From contig JAHBBC010000061.1 in the NCBI GenBank assembly GCA_019915015.1, positions 24,109 through 88,108 on the forward strand: DNA of 64,000 nucleotides, read 5' to 3'. This document shows positions 24,422-34,497 of this stretch, piece after piece (position 1 is the first letter of the stretch; the number at the start of each line of letters is the position of its first letter). A model generated the notes under the pieces. It did no database searches. It was not told where the DNA came from and saw only the letters and a program-made list of their open reading frames with translations. Source of the stretch: Auriscalpium vulgare. Lineage: Eukaryota; Basidiomycota; Agaricomycetes; Russulales; Auriscalpiaceae. The position numbers were made by a program, and so were the translations under genes.

Positions 24422-25745
24422 TTATACAAGTCCTGCTCGTTGAGCGGCTACTATTTCTGCCACAAGGCCACGTCTCCTAGCCTCGCAATCATCATCCTCT
24501 GTGATATCATCATCTATAGGATCATCTGGCTCCCCCCTATCGTCCTCTTCCTGAGCACGTGAGTGCCAAGTCGCAAAGCTTGTCCCACTCGCCCATCCTT
24601 CGATGTCGAGCACTGCGTTGTGCAAGATGATGCAACATGAAATCCACCGACACGCTCGTATATGGTCCCGATTGTAACGGATATTGAGCCGTAAGCCACG
24701 AAGGGATTGCCATCGGCCCTTGAGTGCACCCATGGTGTGTTCAGAGCGAACGCGTAGGCGAGCTACGTGTTTGTCGAATAAGGCATTTGAGCGGTCTAAC
24801 GACGCTGGTTTCTTGTGAACTGGGATGGTCCGCGAGCTGACAGGGTACGCAGAGTCACCCCATGCAAACTCGTCACCTCTGAAGAACCAGTCGGTATGCT
24901 TGACAGCTGCAGTATGCTCAAATGCAGATGCATCATGAGCAGAACCGGTCATGCCAAGCGAATAGTCAACGATTCGTAGATTCGACGGTGTATTGCCAAT
25001 CTGTGTACAGATATGTCAGTCAGGAGCTATTAGAAGATATCCAGCATACCTGGACGTTGAACCCATAGTTGCACTTCCTTGTGTAGTACGCGTCACCGTC
25101 GAGGCCGGGGCGACTGTACAGGACAACAATTGTCCCGTCGTACATCACCCATCCCTCCCTCCAGGTGGATCCCGTGAAACCAAGCTGCTCATCAATCCAC
25201 CTTTTCTCGACCTCTTTCTCCTCCTCTGTTAGCGGCCGTACAAACATCCCATGCAAGGACATCAGCGCCTCCTGACATCTCTCCGTGTATAGCTCCACAG
25301 CGCCCTCTGAACAGCCCGCTGCACGGCTGATATCCTCGAGAGATGCGCCATTGCCATAGCGACCCATACGGTACAGGGTCACCGCTAATTGCGTTCGGAT
25401 ATCCTCCTGCGGGGTGTTCGAGTTGTTCTGGAATACGGGATGACCCTCGATGAGGCCAAGGATAGTGTCGAAGACGTGGGGAGAGACACGGAGCATGTTG
25501 ATAAAGCGGTGGTGATGGGCAGGATCCTGTGCATACTCCCATGCAAGCTGGAGATTGCCGGCTTTAACGACGGGAGGACGGGGGTTGATGTAGCGGGAGG
25601 ATAGGATGGTGTGAAGGATTGAGCTATCGCGTTGGAGCTGCTCCATCATAGCTGTGGCTGAAGATGGAGGCATGAGTGCCATCTGGATAGCCATATATGT
25701 GATGTATGCGTCGATAATCTCATCGTGGTAGGTAGCACGGGCCAT
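24422..25745 (-). CDS. PIF/Harbinger-type DDE transposase (left copy)
   Basis: Exons 25745-25050 and 25000-24422 with one 49 bp GT-AG intron give 424 aa. An N-terminal region with a helix-turn-helix-like segment (LEDISRAAGCSEGAVELY) precedes the catalytic core. The core has the first Asp in MYDGTIVVLYSRPG, the second in VDYSLGMTGSAHDASAF, and the Glu in RVRSEHTMGALKGRW, the DDE triad of the HARBI1/DDE_Tnp_4 family. The C-terminus is strongly acidic. No stop or frameshift is seen, so it could be active. Its mirror copy is at 30772-32095. Confidence 0.9.
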
Positions 25746-25830
25746 GGCTGGTGGAAGAGCTCGAAAGCAATGGCGGCGGTGTCGCGCAGCGGCGTAGATT
25801 GAGTGACATTATGTAATATCACGCCGGGGC

Positions 25831-25898
25831 GCCGAATCGAAAACGAAAGGCGTTTGAAAACGAAACGGAAACGAAAACGGTCTACTCTGAGCTCCCCT
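25831..25898 (-). repeat. right terminal inverted repeat, 68 bp
   Basis: Reverse complement of 22511-22578 with no mismatch seen. Adjacent AAT at 25899-25901 matches AAT at 22508-22510. Confidence 0.9.
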
Positions 25899-26190
25899 AA
25901 TAAGAGAGAATATTGAACACGAGTTCGGGTGGAAGGCGCGACACAGGCGCACGTGCGTTGATTTGGGCATCCACGATATTAAGCAGGGTTTTGATTGCAG
26001 CCCTCTCGGTGAACAGCGCGGGGAGCATTTCCGGGGAGCCGCTGTCGACACGAGACAGTTGTGAACGAAGGGTTGATAACCAGGCTTCCGTGGTGCTGGT
26101 AGGACCACTGCGAGAGATGGTGAGTCGAGCTGGTGAGAGAGAGGTCGTCGCGTACCCTTCGCCAAAAGTATGCATTTTCTCGGCGTCCAT
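25899..26190 (-). pseudogene. F-box protein gene fragment cut off at a transposon end
   Basis: Minus-strand frame from ATG 26190 for about 97 residues, ending exactly at the transposon boundary where the first transposon bases create a TAG stop. It ends with INARAPVSRLPPELVFNILSY, the beginning of an F-box; basidiomycete F-box proteins commonly start with a helical region followed by this LPPEL motif. Beyond the element, minus-strand bases below 22510 continue the same frame for about 18 codons before a stop. The rest of an F-box and any C-terminal repeat were not found, so the gene is broken or was already short. Confidence 0.6.
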
Positions 26191-26759
26191 GCTCCTCTCT
26201 ACAAGACGCCGCTTCGACTGGTCGTCCTGAGGCTCAGTAGCCAGGTTAGCGTCTGTCTGGCGAAAAGTCCGAAGTGACGGACAATTACCTTGAAGGTGTG
26301 AGCTGGCGAACGCGTCCCCTAAACCAGCGCATGCGATGACACGTCGCAACGTTTGTAACTTGGCGAGGGAGTGATGGTCACTTGTGTGTGAGTCGTGGCC
26401 GACGTTGAACACAGAGAGGCTGAGAGCAGCTCGCGTCGGCTAGTCTCCTTTCGGCTGCGCAGTCACGTGCACGCGTGGCTGGCAGGCGCAGGCGGCAGCG
26501 GCCGCCACTGGGCCATTCACGCTCGTCGCTCACCCTCCCGCCATGCTCTCCATGACTCCATTTAAGTCCTCGAACTCACCGAGGAGACGGGCAACAAGCT
26601 GCAGGAGGATAGAGACTCGGATTATACAGCCTTGACGGCTCGAGGGTGGGGATGTCGTGCATCTTGCGACGCGTTCCCGCTGCTTCTTATTGTTGAAGGG
26701 TGTGTGCGTCCCTCTCTCCCTTGACGGGCTCTCAACCCTGACATCTCCGCGTAACAGGT
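26191..26759. other. spacer between F-box fragment and SET pseudogene
   Basis: Presumed upstream region of the F-box gene (minus) and of the SET-like copy (plus). No further feature is supported. Confidence 0.35.
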
Positions 26760-27560
26760 GTCTCTGAGCATTGCTCTCTACGACCCGCCTCCTACCGCCA
26801 CTGTTCCCCTCCCGGTGTCCTCCAACGAAAGTCCCTTTGGACACATTCTCTACATCGACTTGCCAGACGGCAGAGGACAGCCAGCACACCATCACCCTCG
26901 GCTTCTACGCCACCACGCAGCAGCCGCCTCTCCGCACAACTGCACCGCAGACGGGCGATGCGAGGTCCGCAAGTGGCATGTTCACGCTGGACAGCTTCGC
27001 CGGCCGTCGCCTGCGAGCGCCCGCTTGCAATTGTGGTCTCCGCACTTGTGCAAGTCAACGTTGCACCCGAGGGTGAAATAAAGCTGCCAGAACCGAGTGT
27101 GGAGGCGGCCGCGATCGCGCGCATACCCGCCGAGACACGACATCATTTCGTCGTGCTGGAGAAAAGCCACCGCGTAGGATTGTAACCGGAGGCAGCCGCT
27201 CCCAGGATGCATTGGCCCGTACGGCGCCAACTTTGGCGCATCAGCCATAGGTGCGTTGCCCGCCGCACCCGCTTCGTTCCTGTTCTGATATTCCGCAGCT
27301 GCATGCCCACACCGCTGGATCTCCCCGTCGCTCATGGGCAAAACTCGCGCGCTGCGGCCCGGTGAGGAGATCATCATCATGTGCGTGAACGCCCTCGCGC
27401 CGTACCATGAGTGGGCGCTGAGATGCAGCGCCTCGCGTTTTCGTGCGCCTGTGCCGCTTCCTCAGCCCGCGCATCGCGGGACGATGCCCTGTGCCAGCTC
27501 TGCAAGTGGCTCTGCACGACGTCAATTCGCGTCGCCAGCGCGCTCAAGATCATCAATATC
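26760..27560 (+). pseudogene. decayed SET-domain gene copy
   Basis: Parallels the gene at 28454-29984 but in broken frames. HTITLGFYATTQQPPL matches NTITLRF...GYYTTKDQPPL; GMFTLDSFAGRRLRA matches GMFALDSYAAGRLIA; VNVAPEGEIKLPEPSVEAAAIARIPAETR matches VAPEGEYALMEPTVEEAAIARMPAETR. Further on LRPGEEIIIMCVNAL corresponds to IAIGQEVTIASINII, and a Cys-containing tract follows. Stops, a changed frame within the ERP segment and loss of the NHS motif show that it is not functional. Confidence 0.65.
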
Positions 27561-28271
27561 GGCCTGTTTCGGCTGCACATATGGGAGATAGTGATGCGGC
27601 GTGGCGCGCTGGGCGCAGACTCGGCGGGCGTGGCGCGGCCGGTGACGGGCATGGATTTTCGGGTGCGAGGCGGGCCAGAGAAGAGAGGACCATTACCATT
27701 GCTGCTATGGAGCCGTGACGTACCCCGCAACGCTCATCCATCGAACGGTGCGACAAATTCAAAGCAAGACCATGAGGCTGCCAATTAGCTGGCGCGTGCA
27801 GCGTGTGAGTGTGCAACGCAGACATGCAGCCAAGTACGGTCCCAAATACAATCGGGGGTGTGTTCCATGCCATGCCCACGCGAGTCACTGGCCACAGCAG
27901 GTGCGAATTATCAGTGCAACCCAAGCTACAGGACGATGACCATATTCATAGATTTCGCACGAAAATGGGCGGGACTGGCCCGCGATCTTCAGTTGCATCC
28001 GCATCCTTCGCGCCGCCAAAGGATATCGATTTGTCTTCTGTGCAGAAGGCTAGGACATGCCGGCGTCCTCATATACAGTTGATGTTGGCCGACGTCGATA
28101 GCGACACTGTCCCTCAGCCGATCTCTCAAGATCGCATCATCTAAGTAGGTGAGTGCTACCCTCGAACTCTGTGCATGTGTCACAAGCAATGAGCGTTGCA
28201 TCGCAGTCTCTGGCGACAACAGCGCAATGGCACGCGGATCTCGCACCAAGAAGGGCCGCCGGCATGTCAAA
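27561..28271. other. spacer between the two SET copies
   Basis: No coding region is supported. It probably contains the decayed 3' end of the SET pseudogene and the upstream region of the second copy, with a first exon that I could not place. Confidence 0.3.
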
Positions 28272-28384
28272 GGCTCTGACGAGGCGCGTATCGACTCTAC
28301 CCAAGGCTCTGACCAACAAGCGCGTACCGACTCTACCAAAGGCCCCGACCAGCAGGCGCGTACGACAGGCCCTGACAAGCAGGC
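28272..28384 (+). repeat. imperfect minisatellite, about 27-36 bp units
   Basis: Four units begin GGCTCTGA or GGCCCTGA/GGCCCCGA and continue with a CAGGCGCGTA-like core. One frame reads GSDEARIDSTQ, GSDQQARTDSTK, GPDQQARTT, GPDKQATDS. An 11-base C run follows at 28421-28431. It may belong to the 5' part of the SET gene. Confidence 0.6.
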
Positions 28385-28453
28385 CACAGACAGTCCGACC
28401 ACGCCTCGCCATAATCCCCTCCCCCCCCCCCGGTTCCCCTCGTCCAAAACCCT

Positions 28454-29984
28454 GTGTTAAGCCGTCCGGCGGATCCCGATGCTCTCCGCCTCGCCATTCG
28501 AGACAACCCCAACACCATCACTCTCCGGTTCGAGCGCATCGCGGACGTGGACGGCAACTCATATCCCATCACGGCGGGCTACTACACCACGAAGGATCAG
28601 CCGCCGCTCAGCGCGCGCCCCTTGAAGCCATTCCCCCTTGCCATAGCCGGGCGCAGCTACGAGATCCGCCGGACAGGGCGCCCGGGCAAAGGCAAGGGCA
28701 TGTTTGCGCTGGACAGCTACGCCGCCGGTCGCCTCATCGCCTGCGAGCGACCGCTCCTGATTGCTGCGCTCGAGGAGGCAGACGTTGCACCCGAAGGGGA
28801 GTACGCACTGATGGAGCCGACTGTGGAGGAGGCCGCGATCGCGCGGATGCCCGCCGAGACCCGCCGTCTTCTGCTCATGCTGCACAATAGCAGGCCGAAA
28901 GCGCACTCAGTAGAGACTGGTATCGCCCAGACCAATGGGTTCAACGCAAACTCTATGCCAGGTTGCATCGGCAGGTACGGAGTCATTTTCAACGACCTCT
29001 CGTGGATCAATCATAGGTGCTCTTCCATCTACCTGCCCGTTGTACGTCGTGCTGATACGCTGCAGCTGCGTCCCCAACGCTGTATACCATTGGGACCCCG
29101 AATCGCTCACAGGCGAAGTACGCGCGGTGCGGCGCATTGCTATCGGCCAGGAGGTCACCATCGCGTCCATCAACATCATTGCGTCGTACCGTGAGCGCCA
29201 AGACTCGCTTCGTGATAACGGGGATATATGCAAGTGCACTGCGTGCTCCCTTCCCCCCGCAGAGCGCGACGCAGACGATAAAGTACGACTGATGGCCGAG
29301 ACGCTCGCCGGTGCGAACCTGCCCGCCGTCAACCGTGCGAACGCGCTTGAGACCGCCAAGTTTGCGGGCCAGGCGGCAAAGCGCGTGTACGAAGCGCAGC
29401 TCGACTATCCGCTGTTTTGGGAGACGGTGTCGCGCTTACTGGTGGCCGTGGCATGCGTGCATGGTGACAAGGCAAGCGCAATGCGGTGGGCGAAGACAGC
29501 GGCATGGGCGACGCAGGCGGCCATTGGGACAGATGGTGGGTGGGACGCAGTGGCGGTGGCGAGGGACTTCAGTTGCGTGCCAGACCAGGCGGGGCTCGTA
29601 TGTGCACCCCGCCCGGTCCTGGCGGGATCCCGCCCGCACCGCGCGGGCTCAGCGCGCCCAGCAATGCTGGAGCAGCTGGAGCCCACGCGCATAGAGGGAC
29701 TCCGCCAGGACCGAGCGGATGCCGCCCGGTCTGCGCGCCGCTCCAGTGCCATGGCCGCCGCCGCCAGTACCCGGCGCGGCCTGTGCGCGCCCCCCGTCCC
29801 CGCCGGCACCATGCGCCCATCGTCGCCGTTGTCATTCCCTCCTCATCGCGCACGTCGTCGCCCTCGCCGCTTGACCCTTGCCGCCATCTGCCCCTACTCC
29901 TCGTCTGCGCCCACGCTGCCCTTGCTGCGCGCCACCCCTCGTCAACGCTCCAGCCGTACGCACCTTGCATTTGCAGCGTCCTGA
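28454..29984 (+). CDS. SET-domain protein, SMYD-like (5' and 3' ends uncertain)
   Basis: Probable protein-lysine methyltransferase. Exon 28454-29016 and exon 29066 onward join over a 49 bp GT-AG intron, restoring INHSCVPNAVYHWD, the conserved NHSCxPN element of SET domains. Upstream is KGKGMFALDSYAAGRLIACERPLL, the first SET strand with its G-x-G, and downstream a Cys cluster (CKCTACSLPPAERDADD). No ATG starts this exon, so a first exon probably lies upstream. The 3' part after about 29575 runs into GC-rich repetitive DNA and the frame only stops at 29984, so the true end is doubtful. The tyrosine usually found in the T-I-S-Y segment is absent (GQEVTIASI). It lies between the inverted transposon copies. 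Confidence 0.65.
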
Positions 29985-30696
29985 CCAAGCGCCCACGTCC
30001 TTGCTGCGAGCCCATGCGCGTCGTCGTCGCTGCCCGCCCATGTGCGATGCCGCCGTCGTGCGCTGCTCGTCGTCCTCTTCGTGAGCCGCTCGTCGTGATC
30101 TCCATTGTGCGCTCGTCGCGGTCCTCGTCGGCCATCCTCCCCACCACCCTCACCCTCGCTGCGCGCCCGTACACATCACCGCCTTCGCTGTGCGCCCGTG
30201 TTCGTCGTCCTTGATGCCCGCCCACGCGCGTTGCCCCTTGGCGGTAGTCTTCGTCATCCCCTTGTTGTCTTGTAGTTGCGCAGCTGACTGGGGTGTTGAT
30301 GAGCTGATGGTGATGGTGGGAGAGTGCGGGGAAGGTGTCGCGGTTGGGCAGGTGGTAAGTAGCAGGGAGGAAGAGGACTTGGCCGCGTTGATTCTTGAAC
30401 TCACGCGATCACGTGTACTTGTTGACTGCAGGTCGTGGGAATTGAACTCGGGCTTCGACTACTAATAGCCCGGGTCACTTGCCTTCGTCGCTTCCACGCC
30501 CGCACGCGAGGCCATATTCCAGCCTCCACAGCCGCAAAACCCGCTTGCGCAGTCTTGTATGGTGCTAAACCAGGTGCCTCCTGGCTGTGCAGCGAGGACG
30601 ACACGCATGGGCTCACGGCGAGGACGACGAGGATGACGCGCAGGAGCGCACAGCGAAGCCGACGAAGATGACGAGCGCGACACGCACGGCGCGCAC
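29590..30696. repeat. GC-rich degenerate repetitive tract
   Basis: The strand is built from words such as GCGCGCCC, CGTCGTC and TCGTCGTCC recurring at irregular intervals, and near 30590-30690 the complementary style (GAGGACGACGA) appears. It directly abuts the truncated inner end of the right transposon copy at 30697. No gene is supported. Near 30430-30450 a T-loop-like sequence was considered and rejected as a tRNA. Confidence 0.45.
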
Positions 30697-30771
30697 GATA
30701 TTACATAATGTCACTCAATCTACGCCGCTGCGCGACACCGCCGCCATTGCTTTCGAGCTCTTCCACCAGCC

Positions 30772-32095
30772 ATGGCCCGTGCTACCTACCACGATGAGAT
30801 TATCGACGCATACATCACATATATGGCTATCCAGATGGCACTCATGCCTCCATCTTCAGCCACAGCTATGATGGAGCAGCTCCAACGCGATAGCTCAATC
30901 CTTCACACCATCCTATCCTCCCGCTACATCAACCCCCGTCCTCCCGTCGTTAAAGCCGGCAATCTCCAGCTTGCATGGGAGTATGCACAGGATCCTGCCC
31001 ATCACCACCGCTTTATCAACATGCTCCGTGTCTCTCCCCACGTCTTCGACACTATCCTTGGCCTCATCGAGGGTCATCCCGTATTCCAGAACAACTCGAA
31101 CACCCCGCAGGAGGATATCCGAACGCAATTAGCGGTGACCCTGTACCGTATGGGTCGCTATGGCAATGGCGCATCTCTCGAGGATATCAGCCGTGCAGCG
31201 GGCTGTTCAGAGGGCGCTGTGGAGCTATACACGGAGAGATGTCAGGAGGCGCTGATGTCCTTGCATGGGATGTTTGTACGGCCGCTAACAGAGGAGGAGA
31301 AAGAGGTCGAGAAAAGGTGGATTGATGAGCAGCTTGGTTTCACGGGATCCACCTGGAGGGAGGGATGGGTGATGTACGACGGGACAATTGTTGTCCTGTA
31401 CAGTCGCCCCGGCCTCGACGGTGACGCGTACTACACAAGGAAGTGCAACTATGGGTTCAACGTCCAGGTATGCTGGATATCTTCTAATAGCTCCTGACTG
31501 ACATATCTGTACACAGATTGGCAATACACCGTCGAATCTACGAATCGTTGACTATTCGCTTGGCATGACCGGTTCTGCTCATGATGCATCTGCATTTGAG
31601 CATACTGCAGCTGTCAAGCATACCGACTGGTTCTTCAGAGGTGACGAGTTTGCATGGGGTGACTCTGCGTACCCTGTCAGCTCGCGGACCATCCCAGTTC
31701 ACAAGAAACCAGCGTCGTTAGACCGCTCAAATGCCTTATTCGACAAACACGTAGCTCGCCTACGCGTTCGCTCTGAACACACCATGGGTGCACTCAAGGG
31801 CCGATGGCAATCCCTTCGTGGCTTACGGCTCAATATCCGTTACAATCGGGACCATATACGAGCGTGTCGGTGGATTTCATGTTGCATCATCTTGCACAAC
31901 GCAGTGCTCGACATCGAAGGATGGGCGAGTGGGACAAGCTTTGCGACTTGGCACTCACGTGCTCAGGAAGAGGACGATAGGGGGGAGCCAGATGATCCTA
32001 TAGATGATGATATCACAGAGGATGATGATTGCGAGGCTAGGAGACGTGGCCTTGTGGCAGAAATAGTAGCCGCTCAACGAGCAGGACTTGTATAA
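30772..32095 (+). CDS. PIF/Harbinger-type DDE transposase (right copy)
   Basis: Exons 30772-31467 and 31517-32095 (intron 31468-31516) encode the same 424 aa DDE protein as the left copy, with Asp in MYDGTIV, Asp in AHDASAF and Glu in RSEHTMG. No coding difference was seen. Although its element lacks one terminal repeat, it could supply transposase to other copies. Confidence 0.9.
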
Positions 32096-32210
32096 ATGAA
32101 CAAGATTAAATCTGAGATTGTAAAGAGTAAGAGAGATATAATCAGAAAGAAGAAAGGACTGTGTAGCATTAAATGAGAGGCTGCAGTTAGAAAGGACAAA
32201 AGCAAAATGA

Positions 32211-33807
32211 TCAGACTAAGCCTCGCTCCAACTCGTCTGGAACCACAGATGATCCTCGTCCAAGATCTCTGTCCAACTGGCTCTCATCCCAGGGAGGACT
32301 ATTTTCTCTCTGGCTTGTCATCTCGCTCTCGGGCTCATCATCCGGAGGTGTCGATGCGCGCGGCAGAGATGAAGGCGTCGATGCAGCGGTTGACATAGAG
32401 CCCGTGCGTGAGATGGAACGAGCGGGCGTAGCGGCGGCGACAACCAGAGGAGGATTCTGAAGGCGCGATATATTTTCACGGAGATCTTGAAGCTGCAGCT
32501 GAAGGTCATCGTCAAGTGCTTCCGACTTGCGGCGATACTCATCGTTCGTCCACAAGCCAATCTGCAGCTCACGAAAGAGGCGGTCGTGGCGATCGCGAGC
32601 GTCTTGGCGAAGACTATTCATGTCATCGCGCAGCCTGTCGACAGCTTTGCGGATGTTCTCTTCCTTTGACACCGCAAAGCTACGCCTGCCACATGAATTA
32701 GTCCACGTGCATTACCAACAACTAGTATTACTTACTCGATGGACTCCTTCAGTATGTCTTGAATGCCGGTGCGTGACGTGGGCTTGAAGCGACCCTTCAA
32801 GCTCTCCAGCTTCTCTTCCGACAGGTGTGCGGGAGTCTTCTTCGCACTTGCTTGCGACGAGGGCGGCACGCGGTTCTCTTTGGGAGTGTGTGGCGTCTGC
32901 GGTGGCGATCCCGGGCCGGGTGCGGTCGCAGAAGAGTCTTGCGCGAGAGGCGCCGGGCCATCGTGAACGCGTAGGACGGGGTCTATGTCCTCTTCGCGCG
33001 GTTGCCGCACAGGTGGCGCGTCGTCGGGAGGCTGATAGTGCACTGTGCGGTGACCGTCCGGACCAACCCCAGTCGTGATGATGATCGGGTTTTCATTTGG
33101 GCGGGTGGCAAGGATCGCGTGAATTCGGGGGAAGACAGCGAACTCGGCCTCGATCTCCTCTGCACAGGATGTGTTAGCCTCCAGCGTGCTCATCGGAGAT
33201 CACAAAATGAACTTACGCCAGATATTCTTGTGGCGTGCATCGGTATCCTCGGATGGGCCATCTGGCCCTATGTAGCAGACCAAATACTCATCTGGACCAT
33301 CGTCGGCATCACCTGTGTCGACGATGGCCTCATTCCCAGTGAGGACACCTCCACCCGTGCACTTAATGCGCCGAACCTTGGAGTGATAGGTGATGCGTAG
33401 CCTACACAAGCCTGTGAGCACGTATGAGGCATCCAATAAGGGTATGGACATACTGATTTATTTTCCCGAGCACCTTTGCTCCCAGACTGACGAAATCCGA
33501 GTCCGGAGCATCCTTCCAGAGGATGCGAGCAAGCCGCTGACCCGCTGCGACCTTACTTTCTCCGCTTTTCTTCTGGAAAGATGTCAGTAACAAAGCCCAG
33601 ATGATGCGTGGGCCACCTGCATACCTCACCACGCTTGTTACCAAACATAACCTTGCGATTTTGCGGCTGTTCGAGCTCCGTGATGAGCTGCAGGAGCAGC
33701 TCATTTGGCTTCTTATTTGTGCCCCAGCTGATGTTCTCCTCACGGGATTTCTTGCCCGGAGCTGTCTCAGGCTGGTCGGAGTCCGAGCGGCCGCGTTTCC
33801 GGGGCAT
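32211..33807 (-). CDS. transposon SANT/Myb-like accessory protein (right copy)
   Basis: Mirror of 22710-24306. Exons 33807-33625, 33572-33454, 33401-33217, 33159-32736 and 32685-32211 give the same 461 aa protein, with basic N-terminus, SANT-like region, Pro/Ser-rich linker and coiled-coil-like C-terminal part. It converges on the transposase. Confidence 0.8.
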
Positions 33808-33938
33808 TAAGAGAGTAGGAGAGTGTAGATTAAGGAGGTATCGCGAGGGAATGAGTGTGTGAGACACGAAGACGCCGCACAACGCGAGCGTCACCTAAAG
33901 TCACACGATTGTCACACATCGGGTCACTTATGCCGCGG

Positions 33939-34006
33939 GCCGAATCGAAAACGAAAGGCGTTTGAAAACGAAACGGAAACGAAAACGGTCTACTCTGAGC
34001 TCCCCT
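33939..34006 (-). repeat. outer terminal inverted repeat of the right copy
   Basis: Same 68 bp as 22511-22578 in reverse complement; the sequence immediately outside (34007-34009) is AAT. Confidence 0.88.
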
Positions 34007-34497
34007 AATAATGCCATGTACGATGACTCCACCGCCCGTGCCGAGCCGTGCCGTGCCTGTCTGCGTTCCGTCCCGTTCGCGCCTTCTTCCAATTTCCGCG
34101 CTGCCACTCGAGAACCTTCCTGCAGCCTGGCGCCGCGTCCGAAGCCCGGGTTGCACGGCTGGAGATGATGCAGATAAGCTTCCAGGGTGCCCACAAGCTG
34201 CATTTCTCGTCGCGAAGCAGCTGGCGGGCCCCCGCGTCCCGACTCCCGACTCGCGTGCCAGTCGTCGTGAGCCTCGTTTAGTTGTCGCGTGCACATATTT
34301 GAGGTCAGTTGTTTAGCGGCTACCCATTGCGCGCCAATCTACTTCTCAATAACAACTATGGCGCGGATCAGTAATTTGTCGATCTTTCATTGCTCGCTAG
34401 TCATTGGCCTACCACATTGCTCGTCGACGTGCACACAGTATACTGTTACTATGAATGTGTACATTGATAGTTCTTATCATTGTACAATCGTCATAAC
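34007..34497. other. spacer between transposon and membrane-protein pair
   Basis: No gene is supported. The left part is GC-rich and the right part AT-rich, the latter being the 3' flank of the minus-strand membrane protein gene. Confidence 0.4.

Larger units (their letters stand above)
22511..25898. mobile_element. PIF/Harbinger-like DNA transposon, complete copy
   Basis: 3,388 bp bounded by perfect 68 bp terminal inverted repeats (22511-22578 and 25831-25898, starting AGGGGAGCTC) and flanked on both sides by AAT (22508-22510 and 25899-25901), a plausible 3 bp target duplication. It carries two converging genes, a DDE transposase on the minus strand and a SANT/Myb-like partner on the plus strand. 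This two-gene layout with 3 bp target duplications is the hallmark of the PIF/Harbinger superfamily. 22510-25820 is repeated in inverted orientation at 30697-34007. Confidence 0.88.
30697..34006. mobile_element. PIF/Harbinger-like transposon, inverted copy lacking one end
   Basis: Mirror image of 22511-25820: every position x pairs with 56,517 minus x, so there is no net indel over about 3.3 kb. The outer terminal repeat (33939-34006) is present. The inner end stops at 30697 and lacks about 78 bp including the terminal repeat, so this copy could not move alone by the usual mechanism. The encoded proteins appear identical to those of the left copy. Confidence 0.88.

Noticed and set aside
29569..30225. 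Gly/Arg-rich minus-strand frame in the GC-rich tract
   Set aside because: Its repeats follow the DNA words of the tract, there is no conserved motif, and the same tract is open in several frames.
30420..30560. Minus-strand tRNA suggested by a GTTCAATTCC T-loop-like sequence
   Set aside because: The flanking bases do not form a five-pair T-stem and no matching acceptor stem was found, so at most it is a tRNA-like relic.
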